Origin: Jatrophihabitans telluris
Lineage (GTDB): Bacteria > Actinomycetota > Actinomycetes > Mycobacteriales > Jatrophihabitantaceae
Direction of reading: 5' to 3'
Length of the DNA stretch: 64,000 nucleotides
Assembly (NCBI RefSeq): GCF_023516435.1
Contig: NZ_CP097332.1
Span: forward strand, 310,001-374,000
The notes beneath the pieces are model-generated. The model was not told the origin of the DNA, searched no databases, and saw nothing but the letters and a program-made list of their open reading frames with translations. The translations under genes were made by a program, and so were the position numbers. This document shows, one piece after another, positions 43,315 to 52,397 of the stretch (its first letter is position 1; the number at the start of each line of letters is the position of its first letter).

Positions 43315-44307
43315 CTCCGCGGCCACGCCGTATTCGTGGTTGAGATCGGTCGAGAACATCGGCGGATCGTCGGAGTTGATCGACACCGGAACTCCGGCGG
43401 CCACGAACGCCGACAGCGGATGGTCCTCCAGCCGCGCCACGGCGCGGGTGGCGATGTTGGAGGTGGGGCAGACCTCGAGCGGAATCTGGTGCTCGGCGAG
43501 GTAGGAAAGCAGGGCCGGGTCCTGCGCCGATGTCGTTCCGTGGCCGATCCGCTCGGCGCCGAGCACCTGCAAGGCATCCCATACTGTTTGTGGCCCTGTC
43601 GTCTCACCGGCGTGCGGAGCGCTGTGCAGACCCGCGGCGCGTGCGGCGTCGAAGTGGGCTTTGAACTGCGGCCGGGGCACCCCGATCTCCGGACCGCCGA
43701 GCCCGAAGCTGACGAGTCCTGCCGGGGCGAGACGCGTTGCCGCGTCGAGAGTCACGTCAGCGGCTGGGATCCCGGCCTCGCCCGGAATGTCGAAGCACCA
43801 GCGAAGGACAAGATCGAGATCGCGCTCGGCGCTGACGCGGGCGTCTTCGATTGCTTCCATGAACTGTTCGCCCGGTATGCCGCGGCGGATGCTCGAGTAG
43901 GGCGACACCGTCAGTTCGGCGTAGCGGATGTTGAGGGCGGCCATGTCACGGGCGACCTCGTAGGTGAGGGTTCGTACGTCTTCGGCGTCCCTGATGAGGT
44001 CGACAACAGACAGGTAGACCTCGATGAAATGGGCGAAGTCGGAGAAGGTGAAGTACTCAGCCAGCTTCGAGGGATCGGTGGGCACGGGAGCGCCTGGATA
44101 GCGGGAGGCCAGTTCCGAGACGATCCGCGGGGATGCCGAGCCAACGTGGTGGACGTGCAACTCGGCCTTGGGCAGACCGGCGATGAAGCCGGCATACTTC
44201 GACGGCCGGCTGAACCGCCCCAGCTCTGCAGAGGACGTGGCCACGTACGCCTGGGGTGCGGCCACGTTCGCCGAGGCGGACGGAGCATTGCTGGGATCGA
44301 CAGTCAT
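43183..44307 (-). CDS. Adenosine deaminase family protein (possibly aminodeoxyfutalosine deaminase-like)
   Basis: A 374-residue metal-dependent deaminase. The first metal site is AELHVHHVGSA (classical ADA has HxHLxG), followed by the conserved PHAGET, ERIGHGT, LEVCPTSNIATR and INSDDPPMF segments. All catalytic His, Glu and Asp positions are present. The HVHHVGSA variant marks an actinobacterial subfamily whose substrate may be adenosine or a futalosine-pathway intermediate. The ATG at 44307 follows the -10-like/intergenic region shared with the phosphoglucomutase gene on the same strand. Confidence 0.82.
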   Translation of the reverse strand: MTVDPSNAPSASANVAAPQAYVATSSAELGRFSRPSKYAGFIAGLPKAELHVHHVGSASPRIVSELASRYPGAPVPTDPSKLAEYFTFSDFAHFIEVYLSVVDLIRDAEDVRTLTYEVARDMAALNIRYAELTVSPYSSIRRGIPGEQFMEAIEDARVSAERDLDLVLRWCFDIPGEAGIPAADVTLDAATRLAPAGLVSFGLGGPEIGVPRPQFKAHFDAARAAGLHSAPHAGETTGPQTVWDALQVLGAERIGHGTTSAQDPALLSYLAEHQIPLEVCPTSNIATRAVARLEDHPLSAFVAAGVPVSINSDDPPMFSTDLNHEYGVAAELLGLDESGLADLARNGVRHSFAPDDVKSRIVAEIDSYLNTHGR

Positions 44308-44358
44308 GGAAGTAATTCTGACATGTCCGTGTCAGCTATTGTCGACCGGGCTGACAGC

Positions 44359-46032
44359 TCAAGCCGACAATGCTGCCGAGACAATCTCCTGAGCTTCGGC
44401 CTGAATGCGGGCCAGGTGCTCTGGGCCATCGAAGGATTCGGCGTAGAGCTTGTACACGTCTTCGGTGCCCGACGGACGAGCGGCGAACCAGCCGCGGTCG
44501 GTCGTCACTTTCAGCCCACCGATCGCGGCCCCGTTGCCGGGGGCGGCGGTGAGCTTGTCGGTGATCTCGTCCCCGGCGAGCGTCGAGGCGACAACCTGTT
44601 CCGGAGCGAGTTTGCCCAATACTGCCTTCTGCTCTCGGGTGGCGGGAGAATCGATACGCGCGTACGCCGGCGATCCGAACGTCTCAGTAAGCGCTGCGTA
44701 GTGCTCGGACGGGGATTGCCCCGTTACGGCCTGGATTTCGGACGCGAGCAGGCACAGCAGGATCCCGTCCTTGTCGGTGGTCCACACCGACCCGTCCTGT
44801 TGCAGGAACGACGCGCCGGCGGATTCCTCGCCACCGAAGCCGATGGACCCGTCGAGCAGACCGGGCACGAACCATTTGAAACCAACCGGCACCTCGACCA
44901 AACGACGACCCAGCGAGGCTGCGACCCTGTCGATCATCGACGAGGACACCAGCGTCTTTCCGATCGCCGCGTCAGCCGACCAACCCGGTCGATTCGCATA
45001 CAGATACTGGATCGCGACCGCCAGATAGTGGTTGGGGTTCATCAGGCCGTCAGGTGTGACGATCCCATGGCGGTCGGAGTCGGTGTCGTTGCCGGTGGCG
45101 ATGTCGTAGCGCCCGGGCTCAGCCTCCATCCGGCCGATGAGCGAGGCCATGGCGTTCGGCGACGAGCAGTCCATTCGGATCTTGCCGTCCCAGTCCAGCG
45201 TCATGAAAGCGAACTGCGGGTCGACGTTCGGGTTGACCACGGTCAGGTTCAGTCCGTAGTGCGAGGCGATCTCGCCCCAGTACGCGACCGAGGCGCCGCC
45301 GAGCGGGTCAGCGCCGATCCGGACGCCGGCCTCTCTGACTGCGTCCATCCGAAGGGCACCCGACAGGGCTTGGGTGTATTCAGCGAGGAAGTCGTAGCGG
45401 TTGATGTGGCGGGAGGACCTGAGCGCCTTTTCGAAGGGAACTCGCCTCACCCCTTCGGTGCCTTCGAGTCCGTTGGCCAGGATTTCGTTGGCCCGGTTCT
45501 GGATCCAGCCGGTGATCTCTGTGCCGGCAGGACCGCCGTCGGGCGGGTTGTACTTGAAGCCGCCGTCACCGGGCGGGTTGTGCGACGGTGTGACCACGAC
45601 CCCGTCGGCCTGACCACGAGTGTGCGGATTGCGGCCGGTGTTGTGAACGAGGATCGCCCGGGACAGGGCCGGCGTCGGAACCAGACCACCCCGCGCGTCG
45701 ATGAGCACGGTCACGTCGTTGGCGGCGAACACCTCCAGGGCTGAGCGGACAGCGGGCTCGGACAAGGCATGGCTGTCTGCCCCGAGAAACAGCGGACCGT
45801 CGATCCCTTGGCCGGCGCGGTATTCCACGATCGCCTGGCTGGTCGCCAGGATGTGGTCCTCGTTGAAGGTCGTCGTGATCGATGAACCGCGATGCCCGGA
45901 GGTCCCGAACGAGACGCGCTGCTCCGTCACGGACACGTCCGGATGCTGGGAGTAGTAGGCATCCACCAGTGCGGAGACGTCGATGAGGTCCGACGGTTGG
46001 GCCAGCTGACCGGCCCTTGAGGAGTTCGCCAT
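44359..46032 (-). CDS. pgm: Alpha-D-phosphohexomutase / phosphoglucomutase
   Basis: A 557-residue phosphoglucomutase interconverting glucose 1- and 6-phosphate. Landmarks: [10 protein letters not shown] near the start, the phosphoserine loop [13 protein letters not shown], metal loop [10 protein letters not shown], sugar-binding GGEESAGAS, and phosphate-binding [14 protein letters not shown]. The ATG at 46032 gives the expected N-terminus; the upstream in-frame extension is unlike the family. It lies 51 bp upstream of, and on the same strand as, the deaminase gene. Confidence 0.92.
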   Translation of the reverse strand: MANSSRAGQLAQPSDLIDVSALVDAYYSQHPDVSVTEQRVSFGTSGHRGSSITTTFNEDHILATSQAIVEYRAGQGIDGPLFLGADSHALSEPAVRSALEVFAANDVTVLIDARGGLVPTPALSRAILVHNTGRNPHTRGQADGVVVTPSHNPPGDGGFKYNPPDGGPAGTEITGWIQNRANEILANGLEGTEGVRRVPFEKALRSSRHINRYDFLAEYTQALSGALRMDAVREAGVRIGADPLGGASVAYWGEIASHYGLNLTVVNPNVDPQFAFMTLDWDGKIRMDCSSPNAMASLIGRMEAEPGRYDIATGNDTDSDRHGIVTPDGLMNPNHYLAVAIQYLYANRPGWSADAAIGKTLVSSSMIDRVAASLGRRLVEVPVGFKWFVPGLLDGSIGFGGEESAGASFLQQDGSVWTTDKDGILLCLLASEIQAVTGQSPSEHYAALTETFGSPAYARIDSPATREQKAVLGKLAPEQVVASTLAGDEITDKLTAAPGNGAAIGGLKVTTDRGWFAARPSGTEDVYKLYAESFDGPEHLARIQAEAQEIVSAALSA

Positions 46033-46082
46033 GCTGCGATCCAACCACCTCGCGAGGCCTGTGAGCGAGAGTGCGGAGACCT

Positions 46083-46159
46083 TGTGGATAGCGACGGTGC
46101 TTGTGGACAGCGACGGCGCCTGTGGACGGCAAGGCATTTTCGATCCGCTTTGTGGATAA
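46083..46159. promoter_or_regulatory. Cluster of DnaA-box-like 9-mers
   Basis: TGTGGATAG (46083), TGTGGACAG (46102), TGTGGACGG (46121) and TGTGGATAA (46151), all in one orientation and spaced 19, 19 and 30 bp. The last is the exact complement of the canonical TTATCCACA box, and the others differ by one to three bases. It lies in the 222-bp space between the divergent phosphoglucomutase and secreted-protein genes; no dnaA or dnaN is near. Confidence 0.6.
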
Positions 46160-46254
46160 CCCTCCGGGGTCGTCGGATGTCGTGTAAGAAGAACTACGTC
46201 GAACGGCCGCCTCGATACCGACGCACACAGATCAACGAGAGGAACCACGAAGTA

Positions 46255-46878
46255 ATGATTCGCCGCCTCATCGCCGCGAGCGTGACGCTCACGGCGACAA
46301 TCGCGGTAGCGTTCACCGCTACCGGAACTGCCCAGGCACGGGCACTTTCGCACGACAGACAAGCGAGCCACACCGTCGTCGCCGCGAGTTCGCTCCTCGC
46401 ATCACCACGATCCGCACGCCCCCTGTTGCGCACGTTGCCCCCAGATCCGGACACCCACTGGAGGCTAGACGACCTGAAGCGTGCATTGATCGGTCAGACA
46501 GTCGGCCCGGCCGTCAGCACCCGCGGTGGTCAAGCCAAAATCGTGAAGTGGGTCGCGTCCGGCAAGTACTCGTTCCGGCAACTGACGATGAGCCGCCCCA
46601 ACGTGCTGAGCGTCGGCGGCCGGCAGCACCCGAACGCGATCTACCCGCAGTCCTGGTGGAATCCAGGGTCGTGGGACTGGGGCAGCATCCTTGGCTCTGT
46701 CTGGGACGGCCTGTGGAACAAGTGCGCCAAGGGAGCCTTGACCGGGGTCGTCGGAAACGCGAGTGGCTCAGTGATCAGAAAGTTGGTCGTTCGAGGGGCG
46801 CGCGTCTACGTCGGCTGGCAAGGTTACGCGGTGCTTGCCATCAGCGGTTGCGTCGTCAATCTTCTGCACGCCGGATAG
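46255..46878 (+). CDS. Secreted small protein, bacteriocin-like C-terminus
   Basis: A 207-residue protein with a Sec signal peptide ([20 protein letters not shown], cleavage after AQARA). The mature part has a Trp-rich segment ([28 protein letters not shown]) and a Gly/Val/Ala-rich C-terminal region with a second Cys ([10 protein letters not shown]). This is reminiscent of a precursor of a membrane-active peptide or a holin-like effector, but no family is recognised. GAGAGGAA upstream supports the ATG at 46255. It is followed after 9 bp by a very small membrane protein. Confidence 0.55.
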   Translation: MIRRLIAASVTLTATIAVAFTATGTAQARALSHDRQASHTVVAASSLLASPRSARPLLRTLPPDPDTHWRLDDLKRALIGQTVGPAVSTRGGQAKIVKWVASGKYSFRQLTMSRPNVLSVGGRQHPNAIYPQSWWNPGSWDWGSILGSVWDGLWNKCAKGALTGVVGNASGSVIRKLVVRGARVYVGWQGYAVLAISGCVVNLLHAG

Positions 46879-46887
46879 GAACGGATC

Positions 46888-47061
46888 ATGTCAGGTAACC
46901 AGCCGCGCGGCCGCGGTCTCTTTCGCCGCTTCTTCGAAGCGATCGGGCTACTACGGGGCGAGCAGTCGGTCGACTTCCGCGACCTGTCCCTCGGCCACAA
47001 GATCCTCTACGTAGCAATCGTCGTTGCCGCTTGTCTGGTGGTCGCCAAGCTGATCGCCTGA
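46888..47061 (+). CDS. 57-residue membrane protein, possible immunity partner
   Basis: ATG at 46888, TGA at 47059-47061. The peptide has a basic start (GNQPRGRGLFRRFF) and one C-terminal helix (ILYVAIVVAACLVVAKLIA). AGGAACGGATC precedes it, and it is only 9 bp behind the secreted protein gene, then followed by a strong hairpin. Small membrane proteins in this position often give immunity to a membrane-active peptide; this role is inferred from order only. Confidence 0.55.
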   Translation: MSGNQPRGRGLFRRFFEAIGLLRGEQSVDFRDLSLGHKILYVAIVVAACLVVAKLIA

Positions 47062-47079
47062 GGGATCAGCAGCGGTTCT

Positions 47080-47123
47080 CCGGAGATGGGCACGGCACCC
47101 CCCGCCGCCGTGCCCGTCTCCGG
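47080..47123. terminator. Terminator-like hairpin after the secreted/small membrane gene pair
   Basis: CCGGAGATGGGCACGGC (47080-47096) pairs with GCCGTGCCCGTCTCCGG (47107-47123): 17-base arms with one mismatch and a C-rich loop of ten bases. There is no strong T-run, as is common for actinobacterial terminators. Confidence 0.75.
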
Positions 47124-47274
47124 CTCTCACGCCGGTGGTGTGAGCGATTCCGGTAGGACGCCGTGATGAAACCATGAGGCAGAGCGTCGCGATCGCGATC
47201 GAAGCGGAACGTGGGCAGAATCAGCGTGGAGCCAGCGCCCGGAAGGCGCCGACAGCGAGCTGAAACGAGTTGGC

Positions 47275-49977
47275 GTGGTACGCGATAGCGACGGATTGCC
47301 CGATACGGGTACCGCTTCTGAGACCACGCGGGACGAGACCACGCGGGACGAGACCACGCGGGACGAGACCACGCGGGACGAGACCACGCGGGACGAGACC
47401 ACGCGGGACGAGACCACGCGGGACCAACCCAGACGTGGTCGGCTCAGGGTCTACCTTGGTGCCGCGCCGGGCGTCGGAAAGACCTACCGGATGCTGGACG
47501 AGGGCAATCGTCGCTTCGCGCGCGGCACCGACGTCGTGGTCGCCTTCGTGGAGACCCACGGGCGCTCGCAGACCGCTGAACGGATCGCCGACCTCGAGGT
47601 GGTACCACGACTCAGGCTGACCTATCGCGGCACCGAGCAGGACGAACTCGACGTGAACGCGGTGCTGACCCGCCACCCGGAAGTCGCGCTGGTCGACGAG
47701 CTTGCGCACACCGACGTTCCGGGTACCGGGTTCGCCAAGCGCTGGCAGGCCGTATCCGTTCTGCTCGATCACGGAATAGACGTGGTCACCACGGTGAACA
47801 TTCAGCACCTCGAGTCGGTGAACGATGTCGTCGAGGCGATCACCGGTGTTCCGCAAGGGGAAACCGTGCCCGACTCCATGGTCCGATCGGCCGAGCAGGT
47901 CGAACTCGTCGATATGACCCCGCAGGCGCTGCGCCGCCGGATGGCCCACGGCAACATCTATGCCGCGGACAAGATCGATGCGGCGCTGACGAACTACTTC
48001 CGCCCCGGAAACCTGACCGCCCTGCGTGAGCTGGCCCTGTTGTGGCTGGCGGACAGCGTGGAGGAGGGCCTGCAGCGATACCGCGAGCAGCACGGCATCG
48101 CCGCCACCTGGGAAACGAAGGAGCGGGTCGTCGTGGCCCTTACCGGTGGCCCGGAAGGGGATGCGTTGATCCGGCGCGCCGCCCGCATCGCGGCTCGCAT
48201 CACCGGCGGGGAACTGCTGGCCGTTCACATCGTCCGCAGTGACGGCCTCACCGGTTCGTCCGTGGCCGCCCTCGATCAGCAGCGGCTGCTCGTCGAATCG
48301 CTCGGTGGCAGTTACCACTCAGTGTTGGGCGAGGACATTCCGTCCGCGGTGCTGGAATTCGCGCGGGCCAAGAATGCCACCCAGATCGTCATCGGAGCGA
48401 GCCGCCGACACCCGGTCGCCGCTGCTGTGACCGGTCCCGGAACCGGAATGAGCATCACCCGCCGCTCGGGGACCATCGACGTGCACGTCGTCAGTCACGA
48501 CTACGTCGGAAAAGGTCAGGTGCTCCCGCGCCTGACCGGCGGCCTTACGGTCCGTCGGCGGCTGAGCGGACTCGCGGTGGGTGCCGTCCTGATGGCACTG
48601 CTCGTCCCGGTCGCCGCGCAGTACCGCACCAACCTCGCGCTCGCCAGCGATCTGCTGCTGTTTCTGCTCGTGGTGGTCATCTGCGCGCTGGTCGGTGGCT
48701 TCTACCCGGCCGTGGCCGCGGCGGTGGTGGCCAGTCTGTTGCTGAACTTCTACTTCGTCGAACCCTTGCACCGATTCACGATCGCGCGGCCCGAGAACTT
48801 CCTCGCTCTGGCCGTATTCGTGGTCATCGCGGTGCTGGTGTCGCGCGTGGTCGACCAGGCCGCCCGGCGCAACGTGGAGGCGGCTCGGTCCAACGCCGAG
48901 GCCGAAACCCTGTCGACGCTGGCCGGCAGCCTGCTGCGCGGCGAGCAGGCTCTGCCGGCGTTACTCGATCGCGTCCGTGAAACCTTCGCGGTCCGGTCGG
49001 CGACGGTGTTGCGGCGTCGATCCGAGACGGCTGGCCCGGACGGTTTCATTGTGGTGGCCAGCGTTGGGGACAACCCTTGCGTCCGTCCCGAAGAGGCCGA
49101 TGTGGAGGTCCCGGTGGGGGAGGATCTGATCCTGCTGTTGTGCGGCAGGACCCTGGCCGCCGAGGACCAAAGGCTGCTCGCCGCCTTCGCCGCGGAGGTC
49201 GCCGTCGCCTACCGGCAACGCCAGTTATCCGAGCAAGCCGACACCGCGGAGCGGTTGGCGCAGGCCGATCAGGCTCGGACGGCTTTGCTGAACGCGGTGA
49301 GCCATGATCTGCGCACCCCGATCGCGTCCGCGAAAGCGGCCGTGTCGAGTCTGCGCAGCACGGACGTCGCCTGGAGCCCGTCCGACCAGGCGGAGTTGCT
49401 GTCCACAGCCGACAGCGCACTGGACCGCCTGACCTCACTCGTCACCAACCTGCTCGATCTGTCCCGCCTGCAGGCCGGGGCGCTGTCGGTGCTGACCCGT
49501 CCCGTCGGCCTCGACGACGTCGTCTCCCGAGCGATCCCGAGTGCCGACGGGGTCCGGCTCGAGGTGTCACCGGAGCTACCCGAGGTGCTGGCCGATCCGG
49601 GTCTGCTCGAGCGGGTGGTCGCCAACCTCGTCGAGAATGCCCGTCGCTACAGCCCGGCCGAAACGCCGGTACGGGTGAGTGCCGCGGCATCCAGCCACCT
49701 GGTCGACCTGCAGGTCATCGACCAGGGCCCGGGAATCCCTGACGAGGCGAAGGCCTCGGTCTTCGCGCCGTTCCAGCGTCGGGACGATCGGGCGGTCAGT
49801 ACCGGGGCCGGGGTCGGCCTGGGCTTGGCCATCGCGCGAGGATTCACCGAGGCAATGGGCGGAACGATCCGCCTGGACGACACCCCAGGAGGCGGGCTGA
49901 TGGTGACGATCTCACTACCGGTCGCGCCCTCGAGCAACGGTTCGTCCAACGGCACCGACCACGGGCGGGATTCCTGA
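47275..49977 (+). CDS. kdpD: KdpD-type potassium/turgor sensor histidine kinase
   Basis: A 900-residue kinase. After an unusual start with seven TTRDE units comes the KdpD domain (VYLGAAPGVGKTYRML Walker A, VALVDELAHTDVPGT), a universal-stress-protein domain (VVALTGGPEGDALIRRAAR), four membrane helices (from LAVGAVLMALLVPVAAQ), a GAF-like part, then HisKA (LNAVSHDLRTPIASAK with the phospho-His) and HATPase (LVENARRYSP, DQGPGIP, GLGLAIARGF). It is followed by KdpE with a one-base overlap. The K+ ATPase genes kdpFABC are not in the window. Confidence 0.93.
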   Translation: MVRDSDGLPDTGTASETTRDETTRDETTRDETTRDETTRDETTRDETTRDQPRRGRLRVYLGAAPGVGKTYRMLDEGNRRFARGTDVVVAFVETHGRSQTAERIADLEVVPRLRLTYRGTEQDELDVNAVLTRHPEVALVDELAHTDVPGTGFAKRWQAVSVLLDHGIDVVTTVNIQHLESVNDVVEAITGVPQGETVPDSMVRSAEQVELVDMTPQALRRRMAHGNIYAADKIDAALTNYFRPGNLTALRELALLWLADSVEEGLQRYREQHGIAATWETKERVVVALTGGPEGDALIRRAARIAARITGGELLAVHIVRSDGLTGSSVAALDQQRLLVESLGGSYHSVLGEDIPSAVLEFARAKNATQIVIGASRRHPVAAAVTGPGTGMSITRRSGTIDVHVVSHDYVGKGQVLPRLTGGLTVRRRLSGLAVGAVLMALLVPVAAQYRTNLALASDLLLFLLVVVICALVGGFYPAVAAAVVASLLLNFYFVEPLHRFTIARPENFLALAVFVVIAVLVSRVVDQAARRNVEAARSNAEAETLSTLAGSLLRGEQALPALLDRVRETFAVRSATVLRRRSETAGPDGFIVVASVGDNPCVRPEEADVEVPVGEDLILLLCGRTLAAEDQRLLAAFAAEVAVAYRQRQLSEQADTAERLAQADQARTALLNAVSHDLRTPIASAKAAVSSLRSTDVAWSPSDQAELLSTADSALDRLTSLVTNLLDLSRLQAGALSVLTRPVGLDDVVSRAIPSADGVRLEVSPELPEVLADPGLLERVVANLVENARRYSPAETPVRVSAAASSHLVDLQVIDQGPGIPDEAKASVFAPFQRRDDRAVSTGAGVGLGLAIARGFTEAMGGTIRLDDTPGGGLMVTISLPVAPSSNGSSNGTDHGRDS
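47320..47424 (+). repeat. 15-bp tandem repeat coding for TTRDE units
   Basis: Seven units of GAGACCACGCGGGAC, the last followed by diverged bases, in frame at the N-terminus of KdpD. Identity between units is essentially complete, indicating recent expansion. Confidence 0.95.
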
Positions 49978-50657
49978 TGCGCGTACTTGTGGTCGACGAC
50001 GAGCCACAGATCGTCCGGGCCCTGGTCATCAATCTGCGCGCCCGCGGGTATCAGGCACTGTCCGCGGCGACCGGGGCGCAGGCGTTGATCGAGGCGGCCA
50101 GACACCCTCCGGACCTGGTGCTGCTCGACCTGGGCCTACCCGACATGGACGGGGCGGATGTGATCACCGGGCTGCGGGGGTGGACCCAGGCGCCGATCAT
50201 CGTGCTGTCGGGCCGGACGGGCGGCGGTGACAAGGTGACCGCACTGGACGCCGGAGCCGATGACTATGTCACCAAGCCGTTCGGAATGGACGAATTGATG
50301 GCCAGGATGCGCGCGGTCGCACGCCGGGTTGCTCCAGATCATGCCGCGGACCAGGCCGTCGTCCAGTTGGGCTCACGCAGCGTGGACCTGCCCGCGCACC
50401 GGGTCAGTGACGCCGACGGCGCGGAGATCCGGCTGACCAAGACCGAATGGGAGCTGTTGGAGCGGCTGCTCCGCAATCCCGGGAAGTTGATCACTCAACG
50501 ACAGTTGCTGACGGAAGTGTGGGGACCGGCTTACGCCGATGAGTCCGGTTACCTGCGCTTCCACTTCGGACAGTTGCGTCGAAAGCTGGAGGACGACCCC
50601 GCCCGCCCGCGACACCTGATCACCGAGCCCGGCCTCGGCTACCGCTTCGCCGAATGA
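49977..50657 (+). CDS. kdpE: KdpE response regulator
   Basis: A 226-residue OmpR-family regulator with acidic pair D7/D8, phosphorylation site D51 (VLLDLGLPDMDG), the conserved Lys of DYVTKPFGM, and a C-terminal winged helix (RLTKTEWELLERLLRNPGKL, YLRFHFGQLRRKLEDDP). The FHFGQLRRKLE wing is typical of KdpE. It starts at the TGATG overlap with kdpD and would activate kdpFABC, which must lie elsewhere if present. Confidence 0.92.
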   Translation: MRVLVVDDEPQIVRALVINLRARGYQALSAATGAQALIEAARHPPDLVLLDLGLPDMDGADVITGLRGWTQAPIIVLSGRTGGGDKVTALDAGADDYVTKPFGMDELMARMRAVARRVAPDHAADQAVVQLGSRSVDLPAHRVSDADGAEIRLTKTEWELLERLLRNPGKLITQRQLLTEVWGPAYADESGYLRFHFGQLRRKLEDDPARPRHLITEPGLGYRFAE

Positions 50658-50661
50658 TTCC

Positions 50662-50917
50662 CGCCGAGGTTGCCCTCGTGACCGGCCGAGCGTCGTTGAG
50701 GTTGCCCTTGTGACCGTCCGAGCGTCGTTGACGTTGCCCTTGTGACCGGCCGAGCGTCGTTGACGTTGCCCTCGTTGCGGATGAGGCTGCGCAACGAGGG
50801 CAACCTCAACAAGTCGGGCTGCGCAACGAGGGCAACCTCAACGGGTCGGGCTGCGCAACGAGGGCAACCTCAACAAGTCGGGCTGCGCAACGAGGGCAAC
50901 CTCAACGAGCGGGGGGC
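50662..50917. repeat. 32-bp-period repeat, cluster D (four forward and four inverted units)
   Basis: Unit starts fall at 50662, 50694, 50726 and 50758 in forward orientation (CGTTGACGTTGCCCTTGTGA type) and at 50790, 50822, 50854 and 50886 inverted (CGCAACGAGGGCAACCTCAA). The 32-bp period is kept across the change of orientation at about 50781-50789, so the array is a mirror-like dyad of about 250 bp between kdpE and xylA. Confidence 0.95.
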
Positions 50918-50941
50918 TTGCGGAGAGCTACGGTCCCGTGG

Positions 50942-50964
50942 TTTAGTTTAGGCACTGAACAAAT
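50942..50964. promoter_or_regulatory. Operator-like dyad upstream of xylA
   Basis: TTTAGTTTAG (50942-50951), GCA, CTGAACAAAT (50955-50964): imperfect inverted repeat with eight of ten positions paired, about 80 bp before the xylose isomerase start. AT-rich dyads with TTTAGTTT-like halves are typical of ROK-family (XylR) operators, and the ROK regulator is encoded in the same operon. Confidence 0.6.
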
Positions 50965-51045
50965 AAGTCGGACACGTGCGCGTAGCCCGCGCGACATACC
51001 GCAACCGCCGAGATCACCGCGAACAGCTCAGACAGAAGGCGAGTC

Positions 51046-52284
51046 ATGACGACCCCCACCCCCGTTGGCCCCTCCACCCCGACCTCGACCGCAACCGGTC
51101 CGACTCCGACGAAGGCCGACCGGTTCTCCTTCGGCCTCTGGACCATCGGATGGACCGCACGCGATCCGTTCGGTGACGCGACCCGGGCCCCGCTCGATCC
51201 GATCGAAGCCGTGCACAAGCTCAACGAGCTCGGCGCCTACGGGATCACCTTCCACGACGACGACCTCGTTCCGTTCGGCTCGGAGTCCGCCAGCCGCGAC
51301 AAGATCATCGGCCAGTTCAAGGACGCCCTCGCCGAGACCGGGGTGATCGTTCCGATGGTGACCACGAACCTGTTCACCCATCCGGTGTTCAAGGACGGCG
51401 GTTTCACCAGCAACAACCGCGACATTCGCCGCTACGCCCTGCGCAAGGTGCTGCGCAACATCGATCTGGCCGCGGACCTCGGCGCGAAGACCTTCGTCCT
51501 GTGGGGCGGCCGGGAAGGCAGCGAATACGACAGCGCGAAGGACGTCCAGGCGGCGCTGGAGCGCTACCGCGAGGGCATGAACCTGCTCTGCGAATACATC
51601 CTGGACAAGTCCTACGATCTGCGTTTCGCCATCGAGCCCAAGCCGAACGAGCCCCGCGGCGACATCCTGCTGCCGACGCTCGGTCACGCGATCGCCTTCG
51701 CCGACTCCCTGGAGCACCCGGAACTCGTGGGTATCAACCCGGAGGTCGGACACGAGCAGATGGCCGGCCTCAACTACGCCTCCGGCATCGCGCAGGCGCT
51801 CTACCACGACAAGCTTTTCCACATCGACCTCAATGGTCAGCGCGGCATCAAGTACGACCAGGATCTGGTCTTCGGTCACGGTGACCTCATGAACGCCTTC
51901 AGCCTGGTCGACCTGCTCGAGAACGGCGGCCCGAACGGTGGACCGTCCTACACCGGTCCCCGGCACTTCGACTACAAGCCGTCGCGCACCGAGGACTACG
52001 ACGGGGTATGGGATTCCGCTCGCGCCAACATGCGGATGTACCTGCTGCTCAAGGAGCGGGCCGCTGCGTTCCGCTCCGACCCCGAGGTCATCGAAGCTCT
52101 GCAGTACGCCCGGGTACCCGAGCTGTCGGTGCCCACTCTCAACCCCGGCGAAACCTACGCCGATCTGCTGGCCGACCCGTCGACGTTCGAGGACTTCGAC
52201 CCGGACGCCGCCGGCGAGCAGGGTTACGGTTTCGTCCGGCTCAACCAGCTGGCCATCGAGCATCTGATGGGCGCCCGCGGCTAG
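51046..52284 (+). CDS. xylA: Xylose isomerase
   Basis: A 412-residue xylose isomerase, converting D-xylose to D-xylulose. Landmarks: [28 protein letters not shown] with the catalytic His, [15 protein letters not shown] with metal-binding Glu, [15 protein letters not shown], and [15 protein letters not shown] with the remaining metal ligands. The first ~25 residues are Thr/Pro-rich and longer than in most homologues, but the ATG at 51046 is the only start with purine-rich sequence upstream. First gene of the xylose operon. Confidence 0.96.
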   Translation: MTTPTPVGPSTPTSTATGPTPTKADRFSFGLWTIGWTARDPFGDATRAPLDPIEAVHKLNELGAYGITFHDDDLVPFGSESASRDKIIGQFKDALAETGVIVPMVTTNLFTHPVFKDGGFTSNNRDIRRYALRKVLRNIDLAADLGAKTFVLWGGREGSEYDSAKDVQAALERYREGMNLLCEYILDKSYDLRFAIEPKPNEPRGDILLPTLGHAIAFADSLEHPELVGINPEVGHEQMAGLNYASGIAQALYHDKLFHIDLNGQRGIKYDQDLVFGHGDLMNAFSLVDLLENGGPNGGPSYTGPRHFDYKPSRTEDYDGVWDSARANMRMYLLLKERAAAFRSDPEVIEALQYARVPELSVPTLNPGETYADLLADPSTFEDFDPDAAGEQGYGFVRLNQLAIEHLMGARG

Positions 52285-52397
52285 TACGGTTCTCGACGGC
52301 TGCGCGTTGTCTGTCCCACCGATGGCAACGCGCAGCCGTCGATCGTGCCCGCACGATTCGGATCTGAACTCGACCGAGAGCCGACGAGGAGCGCACT

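Noticed and set aside
43336-45744. 802-codon plus-strand open frame opposite the deaminase and phosphoglucomutase genes
   Set aside because: It is the antisense shadow of two well-recognised minus-strand enzymes in GC-rich DNA and has no family signature of its own.
46083-46159. Chromosomal replication origin
   Set aside because: DnaA-like boxes are few, there is no AT-rich unwinding stretch, and dnaA/dnaN/rpmH are absent; reported only as a box cluster.
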